Under the pieces are notes generated by a model. That model searched no databases. It saw nothing but the letters and a program-made list of their open reading frames with translations, and was not told the origin of the DNA. A stretch of 64,000 nucleotides of DNA from JBIYSM02 sp044759095 (GTDB lineage Bacteria; Bacillota; Bacilli; Brevibacillales; Brevibacillaceae), in the NCBI RefSeq assembly GCF_044759095.2, contig NZ_JBIYSM020000022.1:1-64000 (forward strand). The letters are read 5' to 3'. The position numbers were made by a program, and so were the translations under genes. Each line of letters begins with the position of its first letter. Position 1 is the stretch's first letter. Positions 49,140-57,394 of the stretch are shown here, piece after piece.

Positions 49140-49934
49140 TTACTTCCGGTTCATCAGCGGCGCCAGCCAACGTTTCACGCCGTGGGGAAGAAGGGAATAC
49201 ACTGCGGATAGCACATGTAGTCGGAGGGGGAGGGCCACTTCCGGCTGTTTTCTTTCCACGGCTCGCATGATGGTTTTGGCTGCCTCTTCGGGCGTCAGGA
49301 GGAAGCGACGAACCTTGTGGCGATAGCGGCCGGTTTCGTCGGCCCTGTCCAAAAAAGGCGTGTCGATCGGACCCGGCATGACGCAGGTAACCGTTATTCC
49401 GGTTCCATCCAGCTCGTGGCGAAGTCCTTCGCTGAAGCGGATCACGGCAGCCTTGCTGGCCGCGTACACGGCAGCCTTTGCAGTCGCGACTTGCCCGGCC
49501 AAAGAGGTAATGTTCACAATCTGACCGGAGCCGGCCTTTGTCATCATCGGCAAGAACGCGCGGGTAACGTACAGAAGTCCGGACACATTGGTAGCGAGCG
49601 TCTGTTCCCATTCATCCAGACTTGTTTCCAAAAACGGCTTAAATACAGCGGTCCCTGCGTTGTTGTAAAGCAGGTCGCAGCGTTCAAAGCGAATGTGAAT
49701 CCATGCAGCAAAGGCACGGACGGCTTCGTTGTCTGTCACATCCAGCACATAGGGGTGCAGGTGGCCAGAACGACCGAGGGACGCTGCCATTTCCTTTAAT
49801 TCCTCCAGTTTGGTCAAGTGGCGTCCGGTCACCGCTACCTGATCTCCCTGTAAAAGGTGAGCCCGGGCCAGTGCCTGGCCCAGACCGCCTGTTGCTCCCG
49901 TGATGATGACGACGCGGTCTTGTTTTTTCACCAT
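49140..49934 (-). CDS. Short-chain dehydrogenase/reductase
   Basis: A 264-residue classical SDR enzyme. The cofactor motif is TGATGGLG (about 12-19), NNAG follows, and the catalytic Tyr-Lys is in YAASK, with Ser in NITSLAG. The C-terminus has a hydrophobic, basic tail (LHVLSAVYSLLPHGVKRWLAPLMNRK) often seen in membrane-associated SDRs acting on lipids. Substrate unknown. RBS GGAGGAAACC before ATG 49934. Confidence 0.88.
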   Translation of the reverse strand: MVKKQDRVVIITGATGGLGQALARAHLLQGDQVAVTGRHLTKLEELKEMAASLGRSGHLHPYVLDVTDNEAVRAFAAWIHIRFERCDLLYNNAGTAVFKPFLETSLDEWEQTLATNVSGLLYVTRAFLPMMTKAGSGQIVNITSLAGQVATAKAAVYAASKAAVIRFSEGLRHELDGTGITVTCVMPGPIDTPFLDRADETGRYRHKVRRFLLTPEEAAKTIMRAVERKQPEVALPLRLHVLSAVYSLLPHGVKRWLAPLMNRK

Positions 49935-50071
49935 GGTTTCCTCCTCTTCCGTCCTGCATCAAGTGTTTCCTGTAACTCCGCTGTAACCCGCGATGGGCAT
50001 AATGGGTAAGCCAATCCTAGCACGTTGCCCTGTCTTTTCCAATCGATTTGAAAACAAAAGGAGGGAGTCTC

Positions 50072-50812
50072 ATGCGTCTACACAATCAAGTGGCGGTCAT
50101 CACCGGAGGAGCCAGCGGTCTCGGGCGGGCTGCAGCGGAGCTGTTCGCCCGCGAAGGGGCCCATGTCGTCATTGCCGATTACCAGGAGACTTTAGGCAAG
50201 GAAGCGGCGGACGCAATCAGTCAGCAGGGAGGCTCAGCGATCAGTCTGCGCGTTGACGTAAGCGACAGCGAAAGCGTTCAGGCCATGGTGCATTCGGTTC
50301 TGGGAAAATACGGGCAAGTCGACATTCTCATCAACAACGCAGGAGTGACCGACGATGCCACACTGCCTAAAATGAAGCAGGAACAGTGGAGCCGCGTGAT
50401 CGCCATAAACCTGACCGGAGTGTTCAACTGTACCCAGGGAGTCGTCCCTTTTATGTTGGAACGATCGTGCGGTCGGATCATTAGCACTTCTTCCGTGGTA
50501 GGGCTGTACGGCAACTTCGGCCAAACCAACTATGCCGCGAGCAAAGCCGGCGTGATCGCCATGACCAAGACATGGGCCAAGGAGCTAGGCCCCAAGGGAA
50601 TCACTTGCAATGCAGTCGCACCCGGATTCATCCGCACGCCGATGACGGAAGCAGTGCCGGAAAAAATCCTCAAGATGATGGAAGAAAAAGTACCGCTTCG
50701 CCGCCTTGGCGAGCCGATTGACATCGCCAACGCCTATCTGTTCCTCGCGTCGGATGCAGGCCGCTATGTAAACGGAGCGGTTTTGAGTGTGGACGGCGGT
50801 CTTGCTTTGTAA
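50072..50812 (+). CDS. FabG-like short-chain dehydrogenase
   Basis: A 246-residue SDR closely resembling 3-oxoacyl-ACP reductase: VITGGASGLGRAAAELF, NNAGV, ISTSSVVG, YAASKAGV and the ending YVNGAVLSVDGGLAL. It likely reduces a 3-ketoacyl thioester or similar compound, but FabG-like enzymes are numerous and it does not lie in a fab operon. ATG 50072 is chosen over 50048 because AGGAGGGAG precedes it. Confidence 0.85.
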   Translation: MRLHNQVAVITGGASGLGRAAAELFAREGAHVVIADYQETLGKEAADAISQQGGSAISLRVDVSDSESVQAMVHSVLGKYGQVDILINNAGVTDDATLPKMKQEQWSRVIAINLTGVFNCTQGVVPFMLERSCGRIISTSSVVGLYGNFGQTNYAASKAGVIAMTKTWAKELGPKGITCNAVAPGFIRTPMTEAVPEKILKMMEEKVPLRRLGEPIDIANAYLFLASDAGRYVNGAVLSVDGGLAL

Positions 50813-50875
50813 ACATTGGTTGATCGAATAAGCCTCCGGCCTCTGGTGAAGGATATCCCTAGGGGGTGAATTCAC

Positions 50876-51100
50876 ATGCCAACAATCGTCAAATGCAGTG
50901 TTGCCAACTGTGAGTACTGGAGCGAAGGGAACAACTGTACGGCGGACATGATCATGGTGGAAATTGATCCGCATGCCAACGCAAACTTCAAGGAAGAGTT
51001 CGCCGGTGAATACGGTCACGACAGCGGTCACAAGGACCAGGCCAAATCCTCATCCCAAACCTGTTGTCACACGTTTAAACCGAAGAAGCAAAACAAGTAA
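50876..51100 (+). CDS. DUF1540 Cys-rich small protein
   Basis: A 74-residue protein with one DUF1540 motif: VKCSVANCEYWSEGNNCTAD (Cys at 7, 12 and 20), and two more Cys in TCCH. Such proteins probably bind a metal and are common in spore-formers; the function is unknown. RBS AGGGGGTGA before the ATG. It ends at a strong hairpin terminator. Confidence 0.82.
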   Translation: MPTIVKCSVANCEYWSEGNNCTADMIMVEIDPHANANFKEEFAGEYGHDSGHKDQAKSSSQTCCHTFKPKKQNK

Positions 51101-51103
51101 TGC

Positions 51104-51140
51104 CAAAAGAGACGTATCTCCCATGGAGATACGTCTTTTC
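51104..51140. terminator. Convergent terminator
   Basis: AGACGTATCTCC (51110-51121) pairs with GGAGATACGTCT (51125-51136), loop CAT, with T runs on both sides. Confidence 0.9.
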
Positions 51141-51145
51141 CCTTC

Positions 51146-51724
51146 TCAGCGGACAGGCAGATGCAACAGTTTGTCCTGCACTTCTTCCCAGGAGGTAACC
51201 CGTTGGACAAGCGCCGGAAGCATTCCCTGATTGTAGGGGGTATCAAACAGAAATACAGGGATATGCAGCTCCTCGGACAACTGCAAGGCGTTCTCCAGCC
51301 GATCCTCAAGAAACAAGTCCACCTGCCATTTTTGCGCAGCGCTCAACTTGTCATGAGAGCCGATCAAATCAATATCGTGAAACGGAATCTGGTATCGCTC
51401 AAACCACTTTACTGTCACGTCCATGTGACGTGCTTCACGGGCACTTATGTAAATCAAACGATGACTCTGATGCCACTGGCGCAGAACCACGTCGGCTGTA
51501 CCATGGACGGGGGCGACGTCGTACAGGCGCTCTCCGTGCCGATCCAGCCAGAGCAGAAATTCTTCTTCCGTGATATCGTAAATGGTGGCCAAATTATAAT
51601 CTGTGCATTGTTCGTACCGCAAATTCTTGCCAAAGCTCTCGTTCATCAACGGCACAATACTGCTGGGATCGGTTACGGTTCCGTCAATATCGATGCCAAT
51701 CCTTAGGGATTTCTCTGGTCTCAT
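51146..51724 (-). CDS. HAD-family 5'-nucleotidase-like phosphatase
   Basis: A 192-residue HAD hydrolase of the 5'(3')-deoxyribonucleotidase (NT5C/YqfW) type. The nucleophile motif is GIDIDGTVTDP, motif II is IYISAR, and LFLEDRLENAL carries the acidic metal residues. It probably dephosphorylates a nucleotide or similar compound. RBS GGAGGCG before ATG 51724. Confidence 0.82.
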   Translation of the reverse strand: MRPEKSLRIGIDIDGTVTDPSSIVPLMNESFGKNLRYEQCTDYNLATIYDITEEEFLLWLDRHGERLYDVAPVHGTADVVLRQWHQSHRLIYISAREARHMDVTVKWFERYQIPFHDIDLIGSHDKLSAAQKWQVDLFLEDRLENALQLSEELHIPVFLFDTPYNQGMLPALVQRVTSWEEVQDKLLHLPVR

Positions 51725-51817
51725 CCTCTCGCCTCCAGTTTAAATTGTACACCGAAGACAGAGAATAAGGCTACTTCCTTCACCACAATCCTTTTGGAAA
51801 AGGGGACTGAGCACAAC

Positions 51818-52420
51818 ATGGCGTACGATCGAAACGAACGTATGAATGCTGAGCGGAAGGAAGAAAACAACGGTGTTGTCGATGATCGCGCCGAGAAGCG
51901 AGACGCGGACAATACCGATACGGAGTTTGCTGCCGATACGTGGATGGGGGCCGTCTTTAATCCCGAGGCCTCGAGACCAAGAGGAAACCTCAAGTACGAC
52001 CCGCACACGTATACGGAAAGGTACGAGGGAGACCGTGGACTTGCCAACGAAACGGATCTGCCGTACCGCCAAGAGACTGAGGACGCCGGCGAGGGAGTGG
52101 ATCGACGGCCCGTCCGTTCCATTCTCGGTGATGATGTGGAAACCGCTGCGGAGATTGCTGAACCGACCCGTCGCGAACCCCGTTCGCCTGTAACGGAAGC
52201 AAACGAGGACAATGCCTCGGGCGGTATTGGCATGGTAGGACTGGGATTATCCATTTTGTCTCTGTTCCTGCTTCCCTATCTCGTCGCCCCAATTGGAATG
52301 GTCATGGGTTATCTGGCCTATCGTCGAAACGCCCGCACTCTGGGTGCGTGGGCGATGATCGTAGGCGCAGTGGCCATCCTCGGGGCACTGGTCATCTACC
52401 CGTACTACGTCGCCCGTTAA
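51818..52420 (+). CDS. Membrane protein with acidic N-terminal region (DUF4190-like)
   Basis: A 200-residue protein. The first 130 residues are very hydrophilic and charged, probably disordered; the last 65 form two helices (GGIGMVGLGLSILSLFLLPYLVAPIGMVMGYLAYRR and LGAWAMIVGAVAILGALVIYPYY), which resemble a DUF4190 domain. ATG 51818 has a GGGGACT site 12 bases upstream; TTG 51794 is possible but lacks an RBS. The role is unknown. Confidence 0.65.
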   Translation: MAYDRNERMNAERKEENNGVVDDRAEKRDADNTDTEFAADTWMGAVFNPEASRPRGNLKYDPHTYTERYEGDRGLANETDLPYRQETEDAGEGVDRRPVRSILGDDVETAAEIAEPTRREPRSPVTEANEDNASGGIGMVGLGLSILSLFLLPYLVAPIGMVMGYLAYRRNARTLGAWAMIVGAVAILGALVIYPYYVAR

Positions 52421-52433
52421 TGCGCCCAGTCCA

Positions 52434-52465
52434 AAACCTCTCCCTTTTGCGGAGAGGTTTTTTCA
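52434..52465 (+). terminator. Terminator
   Basis: AAACCTCTCC (52434-52443) pairs with GGAGAGGTTT (52451-52460), then TTTT. The next A repeat starts immediately after. Confidence 0.85.
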
Positions 52466-52562
52466 GTATATAAGCGTATAACATTGGGACATCGAATACA
52501 GCCACAAGGAAAGGGTTCGGGGCCCCAGCCGACACCAGCGTTAGCTCATGCCGGATGGGACT
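52466..52562 (+). repeat. A repeat, chimeric and decayed
   Basis: GTATATAAGCGTATAAC, AATACAGCCACAAGG, GTTCGGGGCCCC, then the left arm CCCAGCCGAC of the 27012 type, but the right arm GCCGGATGGG of the other type. Only 8 of 10 pairs form, and the tail is not T-rich. It looks like a recombinant or decayed copy. Confidence 0.7.
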
Positions 52563-52587
52563 TCGACAGAAGCTTTTTTAATCCATG

Positions 52588-52628
52588 AATTTTTTGTAGA
52601 ATTTTGAATATAAAAATTTTTCAAAATT
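52588..52628. promoter_or_regulatory. Candidate CodY boxes before the Liv operon
   Basis: AAATTTTTCAAAATT (52614-52628) matches the CodY consensus at 12 of 15 positions; AATTTTTTGTAGAAT (52588-52602) matches 11 of 15. The region is AT-rich, so chance matches are possible, but a CodY-family gene is in the window and the operon is of the branched-chain amino acid transporter type. Confidence 0.4.
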
Positions 52629-52709
52629 ACAGACAGGATGTAGTCGTACAAGCGACGAATACATTGTTTATTTCATTCATATACATCGACAGAAGGAGGG
52701 GGTGAAGAG

Positions 52710-53495
52710 ATGGCATTGTTGGAAGTCGATCGGCTGTCGCTTCGCTTTGGCGGGGTGGCGGCCCTCTCGGAGGTAAGCTTCCATGTGGAAAAAGGAGAGA
52801 TATTTGCCCTGATTGGTCCCAATGGAGCAGGCAAAACCAGTATGCTCAACTGCATAAGCGGGTTGTACAAGCCGACGTCAGGCAGCATCCGCTTTCAAGG
52901 CGAGGAAATCCTCTCGCTTGCGCCGTATAAACGAGCGGAAAAAGGCATCGCTCGGGCGTTTCAAAACATCGAGCTGTTTAAACATATGACCGTTTTGGAC
53001 AACCTGATGCTGGGTCGGCACGTCCGGATGAAGTCCGGGCTTTTGTCCTGCGGTTTTTACTGGGGAAAGGCGCAGCGGGAAGAAATGGAGCATCGCCGTG
53101 TCGTCGAGGAAATCATCGATTTTCTTGAGATTGAGGCCATTCGACACAAACCGGTGGGAACTTTGTCGTACGGTCTTCAAAAACGAGTGGAAGTCGGGCG
53201 AGCGCTGGCTCTGTCGCCTGAACTGCTCCTATTGGATGAACCGATGGCAGGCATGAACAGCGAAGAAAAAGAAGATATGGCCCGCTTTATCCTGGACATC
53301 CACGAAGAGCGTGGGACAACCATTATTCTGATTGAGCACGACATGGGAGTTGTAATGGAACTTTCACAGCACATCGCGGTATTGGATTTCGGACGGTGCA
53401 TCGCCTTTGGCACGCCGGAAGAAGTGCAGGCCAACCCGCAGGTGATCCAGGCTTATCTGGGTGAGGATGGTGCTGAGGAGGGGAGGAGCGCATGA
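52710..53495 (+). CDS. livG: LivG-type ABC transporter ATP-binding protein
   Basis: A 261-residue ATPase of a branched-chain-amino-acid-type (HAAT) importer. Walker A GPNGAGKTS, signature-region LSYGLQKRVEVGRAL (a variant of LSGGQ) and Walker B LLLLDEP are present, followed by IEHDMGVVMELS. First gene of the operon, with a strong GAAGGAGGGGGTG site. Its stop overlaps the next start (ATGA). Whether the substrate is an amino acid or a carboxylic acid is uncertain, given the enzymes encoded in the same operon. Confidence 0.92.
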   Translation: MALLEVDRLSLRFGGVAALSEVSFHVEKGEIFALIGPNGAGKTSMLNCISGLYKPTSGSIRFQGEEILSLAPYKRAEKGIARAFQNIELFKHMTVLDNLMLGRHVRMKSGLLSCGFYWGKAQREEMEHRRVVEEIIDFLEIEAIRHKPVGTLSYGLQKRVEVGRALALSPELLLLDEPMAGMNSEEKEDMARFILDIHEERGTTIILIEHDMGVVMELSQHIAVLDFGRCIAFGTPEEVQANPQVIQAYLGEDGAEEGRSA

Positions 53496-55414
53496 GACAG
53501 GAGACGATCCCACAAAGCTTGCTGGCAAAGGCGGCAGAACTGCCGAACAAGACGGCCATGCGGGAGAAGGATTTCGGGATCTGGCAGGAGCTGACCTGGA
53601 AACAGCTGTCGGATGAAGTGAAAGCGTTGTCAATCGGACTGAAGGAGCTGGGATTCCAGCGCGGCGACAAGCTGGCCATCATCGGTGACAACCGGCCTGA
53701 ATGGATTATGGCGGAAGTAGCGGCACAGGCAATCGGCGGAGTTTCCGTCGGGTTGTATCAGGACTCGCTGCCAAAAGAGATCGCCTACGTCCTCAATCAC
53801 TGCGATGCCAAGATCGTAGTGGTCGAGGATCAGGAACAGGTGGACAAACTGTTGGAGATTGAGGCGGAGATTCCCGGTGTTCAGAAAATTCTGTATTACG
53901 ACAAGAAAGGAATGCGCAGCTATTCCCATCCGCTGCTCACCGAATTTTGCGACATACAGCAATTGGGCAGGCAAAGTCCGCTCTGGGCGACTGACGACTG
54001 GGAGAGGGAAGTCGGTCAGGGAGAAGCGGATGATGTCGCCATTCTCTGCTACACCTCCGGCACAACCGGCGCGCCAAAAGGGGCCATGCTGACTCATCGA
54101 AACCTGTTGCACATGGCGGAAAGTCTCTTTTCTATCGATCCGCTGAAGGCTTCGGACGAATATGTGTCCTTCTTGCCGCTGGCCTGGATCGGCGAGCAGA
54201 TGATGAGCATCTCCGGTGCGTTTTTGATTGGCTTTACCATCAACTTTCCGGAGGAAACTTCCACCGTTCAGGCAGATATGCGGGAAATCGGGCCGCATGT
54301 GATGTTTTCTCCGCCGCGGATCTGGGAAGATATGGTGTCACGCGTACAGGTGAAGCTGCAGGATGCGGGCTGGTTAAAGCGATCCGTGTACGAGTGGTTC
54401 CGCCCCTATGGCGAAGCCAAGGCGGATGCCTCCATTTCGGGCGGACGGTTGACGGCGTGGCAGCGGCTCATGTACAGGCTCGGAGACTATCTGGTCTTTT
54501 CCGCCATCAAGGACCACTTGGGACTGCTGCGCATCAAGCGCGCCTATACAGGCGGAGCGGCGCTGGGACCTGACGTCACGAAGTTCTTTCACAGTCTGGG
54601 AGTCAATCTGAAACAGATTTACGGACAGACCGAGGTGTCCGGGATCGCTGTGGTGCATCGGGACGGAAACATCAAATTCGACACCGTTGGTGAACCGATT
54701 CCCGGCACCGAAGCAAAGATTTCAGACAAAGGAGAAATTCTGATCAAGAGTCCCAGCGTATTCACCGGTTACTACAAAAATGAACAGGCTACAGTGGAGA
54801 CCTTGACGGATGGCTGGCTGCGAACAGGCGATGCCGGCTACATGGACAAGGACGGTCAACTGATTGTGATCGATCGCTTGAAGGACGTCATCCGCTTGGA
54901 CTCCGGGGAGATGTTTTCCCCGCAGTTCATTGAGAACAAGCTGAAGTTCAGCCCTTATATAAAGGAAGCGGTGGCGGTTGGGACGGACCGCCCGTACGTG
55001 GCTGCGATTCTCAACATCGATATGGCCAATGTGGGGCGCTGGGCCGAAGTGAATCAGATTGCCTACACCACGTATACCGACTTGTCGCAAAAGCATGAGG
55101 TGCTGGGGCTGATTCGCCGGGAAGTGGAACGCATCAACGGAGAAATGCCCGAAAAGGCAAAAGTGAAACGGTTTGTTCTGCTCTACAAGGAACTGGATGC
55201 GGATGACGAAGAGCTCACGCGGACGAAAAAAGTGCGGCGCGGCTTCGTCGCCAAGAAGTACGAAGCAGTCATCAACGGTTTGTACGGCGATAAGAACGAC
55301 CTTCCTGTAGAGGGGACGATCCGCTATCGGGACGGAAAAGAGACCACAATCCGCACCCAGTTGACTGTGGTAGATGTGGATGCACAACGTTCGACGGACG
55401 GAGAGGTGGCGTAA
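53492..55414 (+). CDS. Long-chain-type acyl-CoA synthetase (AMP-forming)
   Basis: A 640-residue adenylate-forming enzyme of the long-chain fatty acyl-CoA synthetase group. The P-loop is ILCYTSGTTGAPKGAML (about 185-201), followed by IYGQTEVSG and GWLRTGDAGYMDKDGQLIVIDRLKDVIRLDSGEMFSP. All core motifs are intact, so it should activate a carboxylic acid to its CoA ester. It sits inside an ABC import operon with ATGA and TAATG overlaps on either side, which suggests that it activates the imported substrate. Confidence 0.9.
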   Translation: MRQETIPQSLLAKAAELPNKTAMREKDFGIWQELTWKQLSDEVKALSIGLKELGFQRGDKLAIIGDNRPEWIMAEVAAQAIGGVSVGLYQDSLPKEIAYVLNHCDAKIVVVEDQEQVDKLLEIEAEIPGVQKILYYDKKGMRSYSHPLLTEFCDIQQLGRQSPLWATDDWEREVGQGEADDVAILCYTSGTTGAPKGAMLTHRNLLHMAESLFSIDPLKASDEYVSFLPLAWIGEQMMSISGAFLIGFTINFPEETSTVQADMREIGPHVMFSPPRIWEDMVSRVQVKLQDAGWLKRSVYEWFRPYGEAKADASISGGRLTAWQRLMYRLGDYLVFSAIKDHLGLLRIKRAYTGGAALGPDVTKFFHSLGVNLKQIYGQTEVSGIAVVHRDGNIKFDTVGEPIPGTEAKISDKGEILIKSPSVFTGYYKNEQATVETLTDGWLRTGDAGYMDKDGQLIVIDRLKDVIRLDSGEMFSPQFIENKLKFSPYIKEAVAVGTDRPYVAAILNIDMANVGRWAEVNQIAYTTYTDLSQKHEVLGLIRREVERINGEMPEKAKVKRFVLLYKELDADDEELTRTKKVRRGFVAKKYEAVINGLYGDKNDLPVEGTIRYRDGKETTIRTQLTVVDVDAQRSTDGEVA

Positions 55415-56301
55415 TGGACATTTTCTGGCAGCTGCTTGTCATCGGATTTGCCGTGGGAAGCATCTACGCGCTGATCGCATTGGGGTTTGTTCTGATTTAC
55501 AAGTCAAGCGACGCTATCAACTTTGCACAGGGAGAATTTGTGCTTGTGGGGACGTACGTTTGCTTGACGTTGATCACCAGCTACCAGGTGCCGTTTTTGG
55601 CCGCCCTGCTGTTGACTTTGGCTTTCAGCGCGGTGCTCGGCTGGGCGGTGGAGCGTGTCGTCCTGCGCCCGTTCATCGGAGAACCGGTCATTTCCATGAT
55701 CATGGCGACGATCGGTCTTTCCAGCGTAATGGCGGGCGTCGTTCATCTGTTCTGGGGCACGGATACACGGGTGTTTCCGCCGATTTTTCCGGACCAGCCG
55801 CTTCAACTCGGCGGCGGTGTGGTCATCTCGCAGGTATACGTCTGGTCGCTGGTTACCGTCTTGATTCTGCTCGCCCTGTTTACGCTGTTTTTCAAGTTTT
55901 CCAAGCTGGGGATTGCCATGCGGGCGACAGCCGATGACCAGCAGGCAGCTCTATCCATGGGGATCAGCGTAAAGGTGATTTTTGCCGTCACGTGGGCCAT
56001 TTCCGCCATTGTCTCGTCTGTCGGTGGAGTGCTGCTCGGAAACATCAACGGGGTGAACTCCTCGCTCGCGCTCATCGGCCTGAAAGTACTGCCGGTAGCG
56101 CTCCTTGGCGGATTGGACAGCATTCCAGGTGCGATCGTCGGAGGATTTATCATCGGGATTCTGGAGAGTTTGGCCGGGGGGTACCTCGATCCCATACTGG
56201 GTGGAGGAGTCAAAGAAGTACTGCCGTTTGTCGTGCTTGTGCTGATCCTGATGTTCAAGCCATACGGCCTGTTCGGCAAGCGCGAGATTGAAAGGGTGTG
56301 A
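55414..56301 (+). CDS. livH: LivH-type ABC permease
   Basis: A 295-residue permease of the HAAT family with about eight membrane helices. GFAVGSIYALIALGFVLIYKSSDAINFAQGEFV at the N-terminus is the classic LivH opening, and LPVALLGGLDSIPGAIVGGFIIGILESL is the conserved loop contacting the ATPase. It begins in the stop of the acyl-CoA synthetase gene (TAATG) and partners with LivM. Confidence 0.93.
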   Translation: MDIFWQLLVIGFAVGSIYALIALGFVLIYKSSDAINFAQGEFVLVGTYVCLTLITSYQVPFLAALLLTLAFSAVLGWAVERVVLRPFIGEPVISMIMATIGLSSVMAGVVHLFWGTDTRVFPPIFPDQPLQLGGGVVISQVYVWSLVTVLILLALFTLFFKFSKLGIAMRATADDQQAALSMGISVKVIFAVTWAISAIVSSVGGVLLGNINGVNSSLALIGLKVLPVALLGGLDSIPGAIVGGFIIGILESLAGGYLDPILGGGVKEVLPFVVLVLILMFKPYGLFGKREIERV

Positions 56302-56306
56302 GCACA

Positions 56307-57368
56307 ATGAGAAGTCCGTTTGTAAGCGAATGTGGAGAGTTTCGCACCAGTTATCGGGAAGATATGGCGCTGTACAAGGTTCCGCGCATCCGCTACCGGG
56401 TGTATGCGGTGCTCGCCCTGTTCATCCTCCTGCCCTGGTTCGCATCCGAGTACGTCACCAGTCTGGCCGTTTTGTGCGCAATCGCTTCCATCGGCGCCAT
56501 CGGGTTAAATATCCTGACCGGTTTTACGGGGCAGATCTCCATCGGGGTTGGCGCCTTTCTCGGCGTCGGCGGCTACACGTCAGCCATTTTGACAACCGCG
56601 CTGGGACTCAGCTTCTGGGTCTCGCTGCCGCTGGCGGGAATCGTCACGGCGATGGTGGGAGCGTTGTTCGGCATTCCTTCCCTGCGACTCAAGGGGTTGT
56701 ATTTGGCTATGGCCACCTTGGCTGCGCAGGTGATCATTTTGTACGCCATGAACCACTGGAACGCACTCACCGGCGGGACCGCAGGGATGATTTTGTCACG
56801 GCCGACGATAGGAAGCTTCTCCTTTGATTCCGAGATGAGCTATTACTATCTCACGCTGGCGGTTCTCGTCTTCACGTTTATCTTTTCATCCAACCTGTTC
56901 CGTTCGCGGACCGGCCGGGCGTTTGTCGCCGTGCGAGACCGCGATTTGGCGGCAGAGGTCATGGGCATCAATCTGTTCCGCTACAAAGTGCTGGCCTTTG
57001 CCATCAGTTCCTTTTTCATCGGGATCGCGGGAGCGTTGATGGGTCACTATACGCTGGTGATCTCACCGGAGCATTTTGATATCGGAGTGTCCATCGAATA
57101 TCTGGCGATGATTCTGATCGGCGGGCTTGGCAGTGTCGTCGGTTCCATTTTCGGTGCGATTTTTCTTACGCTGCTGCCCGTCTTCCTGCGGGAGCTGATC
57201 GATCTCTTGTCCGTGACGATGCCGCATGTGACTGAATATTTCGGTGCCATGCGGCAGATCATCTTCGGCGGTATCATCATCGCTTTTCTCGTCTATGAAC
57301 CGGAGGGCCTGGCCAAGATGTGGCGCAATTTTAAAGACAGCTGCAAACTGTGGCCATTTTCCTATTAA
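56307..57368 (+). CDS. livM: LivM-type ABC permease
   Basis: A 353-residue permease with about nine helices: IGLNILTGFTGQISIGVGAFLGVGGYTSAIL, and GGLGSVVGSIFGAIFLTLLP near the C-terminus, as in LivM. The first 30 residues before helix 1 are soluble. ATG 56307 is preferred to GTG 56298, which overlaps the livH stop. It pairs with LivH to form the channel. Confidence 0.92.
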   Translation: MRSPFVSECGEFRTSYREDMALYKVPRIRYRVYAVLALFILLPWFASEYVTSLAVLCAIASIGAIGLNILTGFTGQISIGVGAFLGVGGYTSAILTTALGLSFWVSLPLAGIVTAMVGALFGIPSLRLKGLYLAMATLAAQVIILYAMNHWNALTGGTAGMILSRPTIGSFSFDSEMSYYYLTLAVLVFTFIFSSNLFRSRTGRAFVAVRDRDLAAEVMGINLFRYKVLAFAISSFFIGIAGALMGHYTLVISPEHFDIGVSIEYLAMILIGGLGSVVGSIFGAIFLTLLPVFLRELIDLLSVTMPHVTEYFGAMRQIIFGGIIIAFLVYEPEGLAKMWRNFKDSCKLWPFSY

Positions 57369-57394
57369 AGAAAAAAACCAAGGGGGAACTCAAG

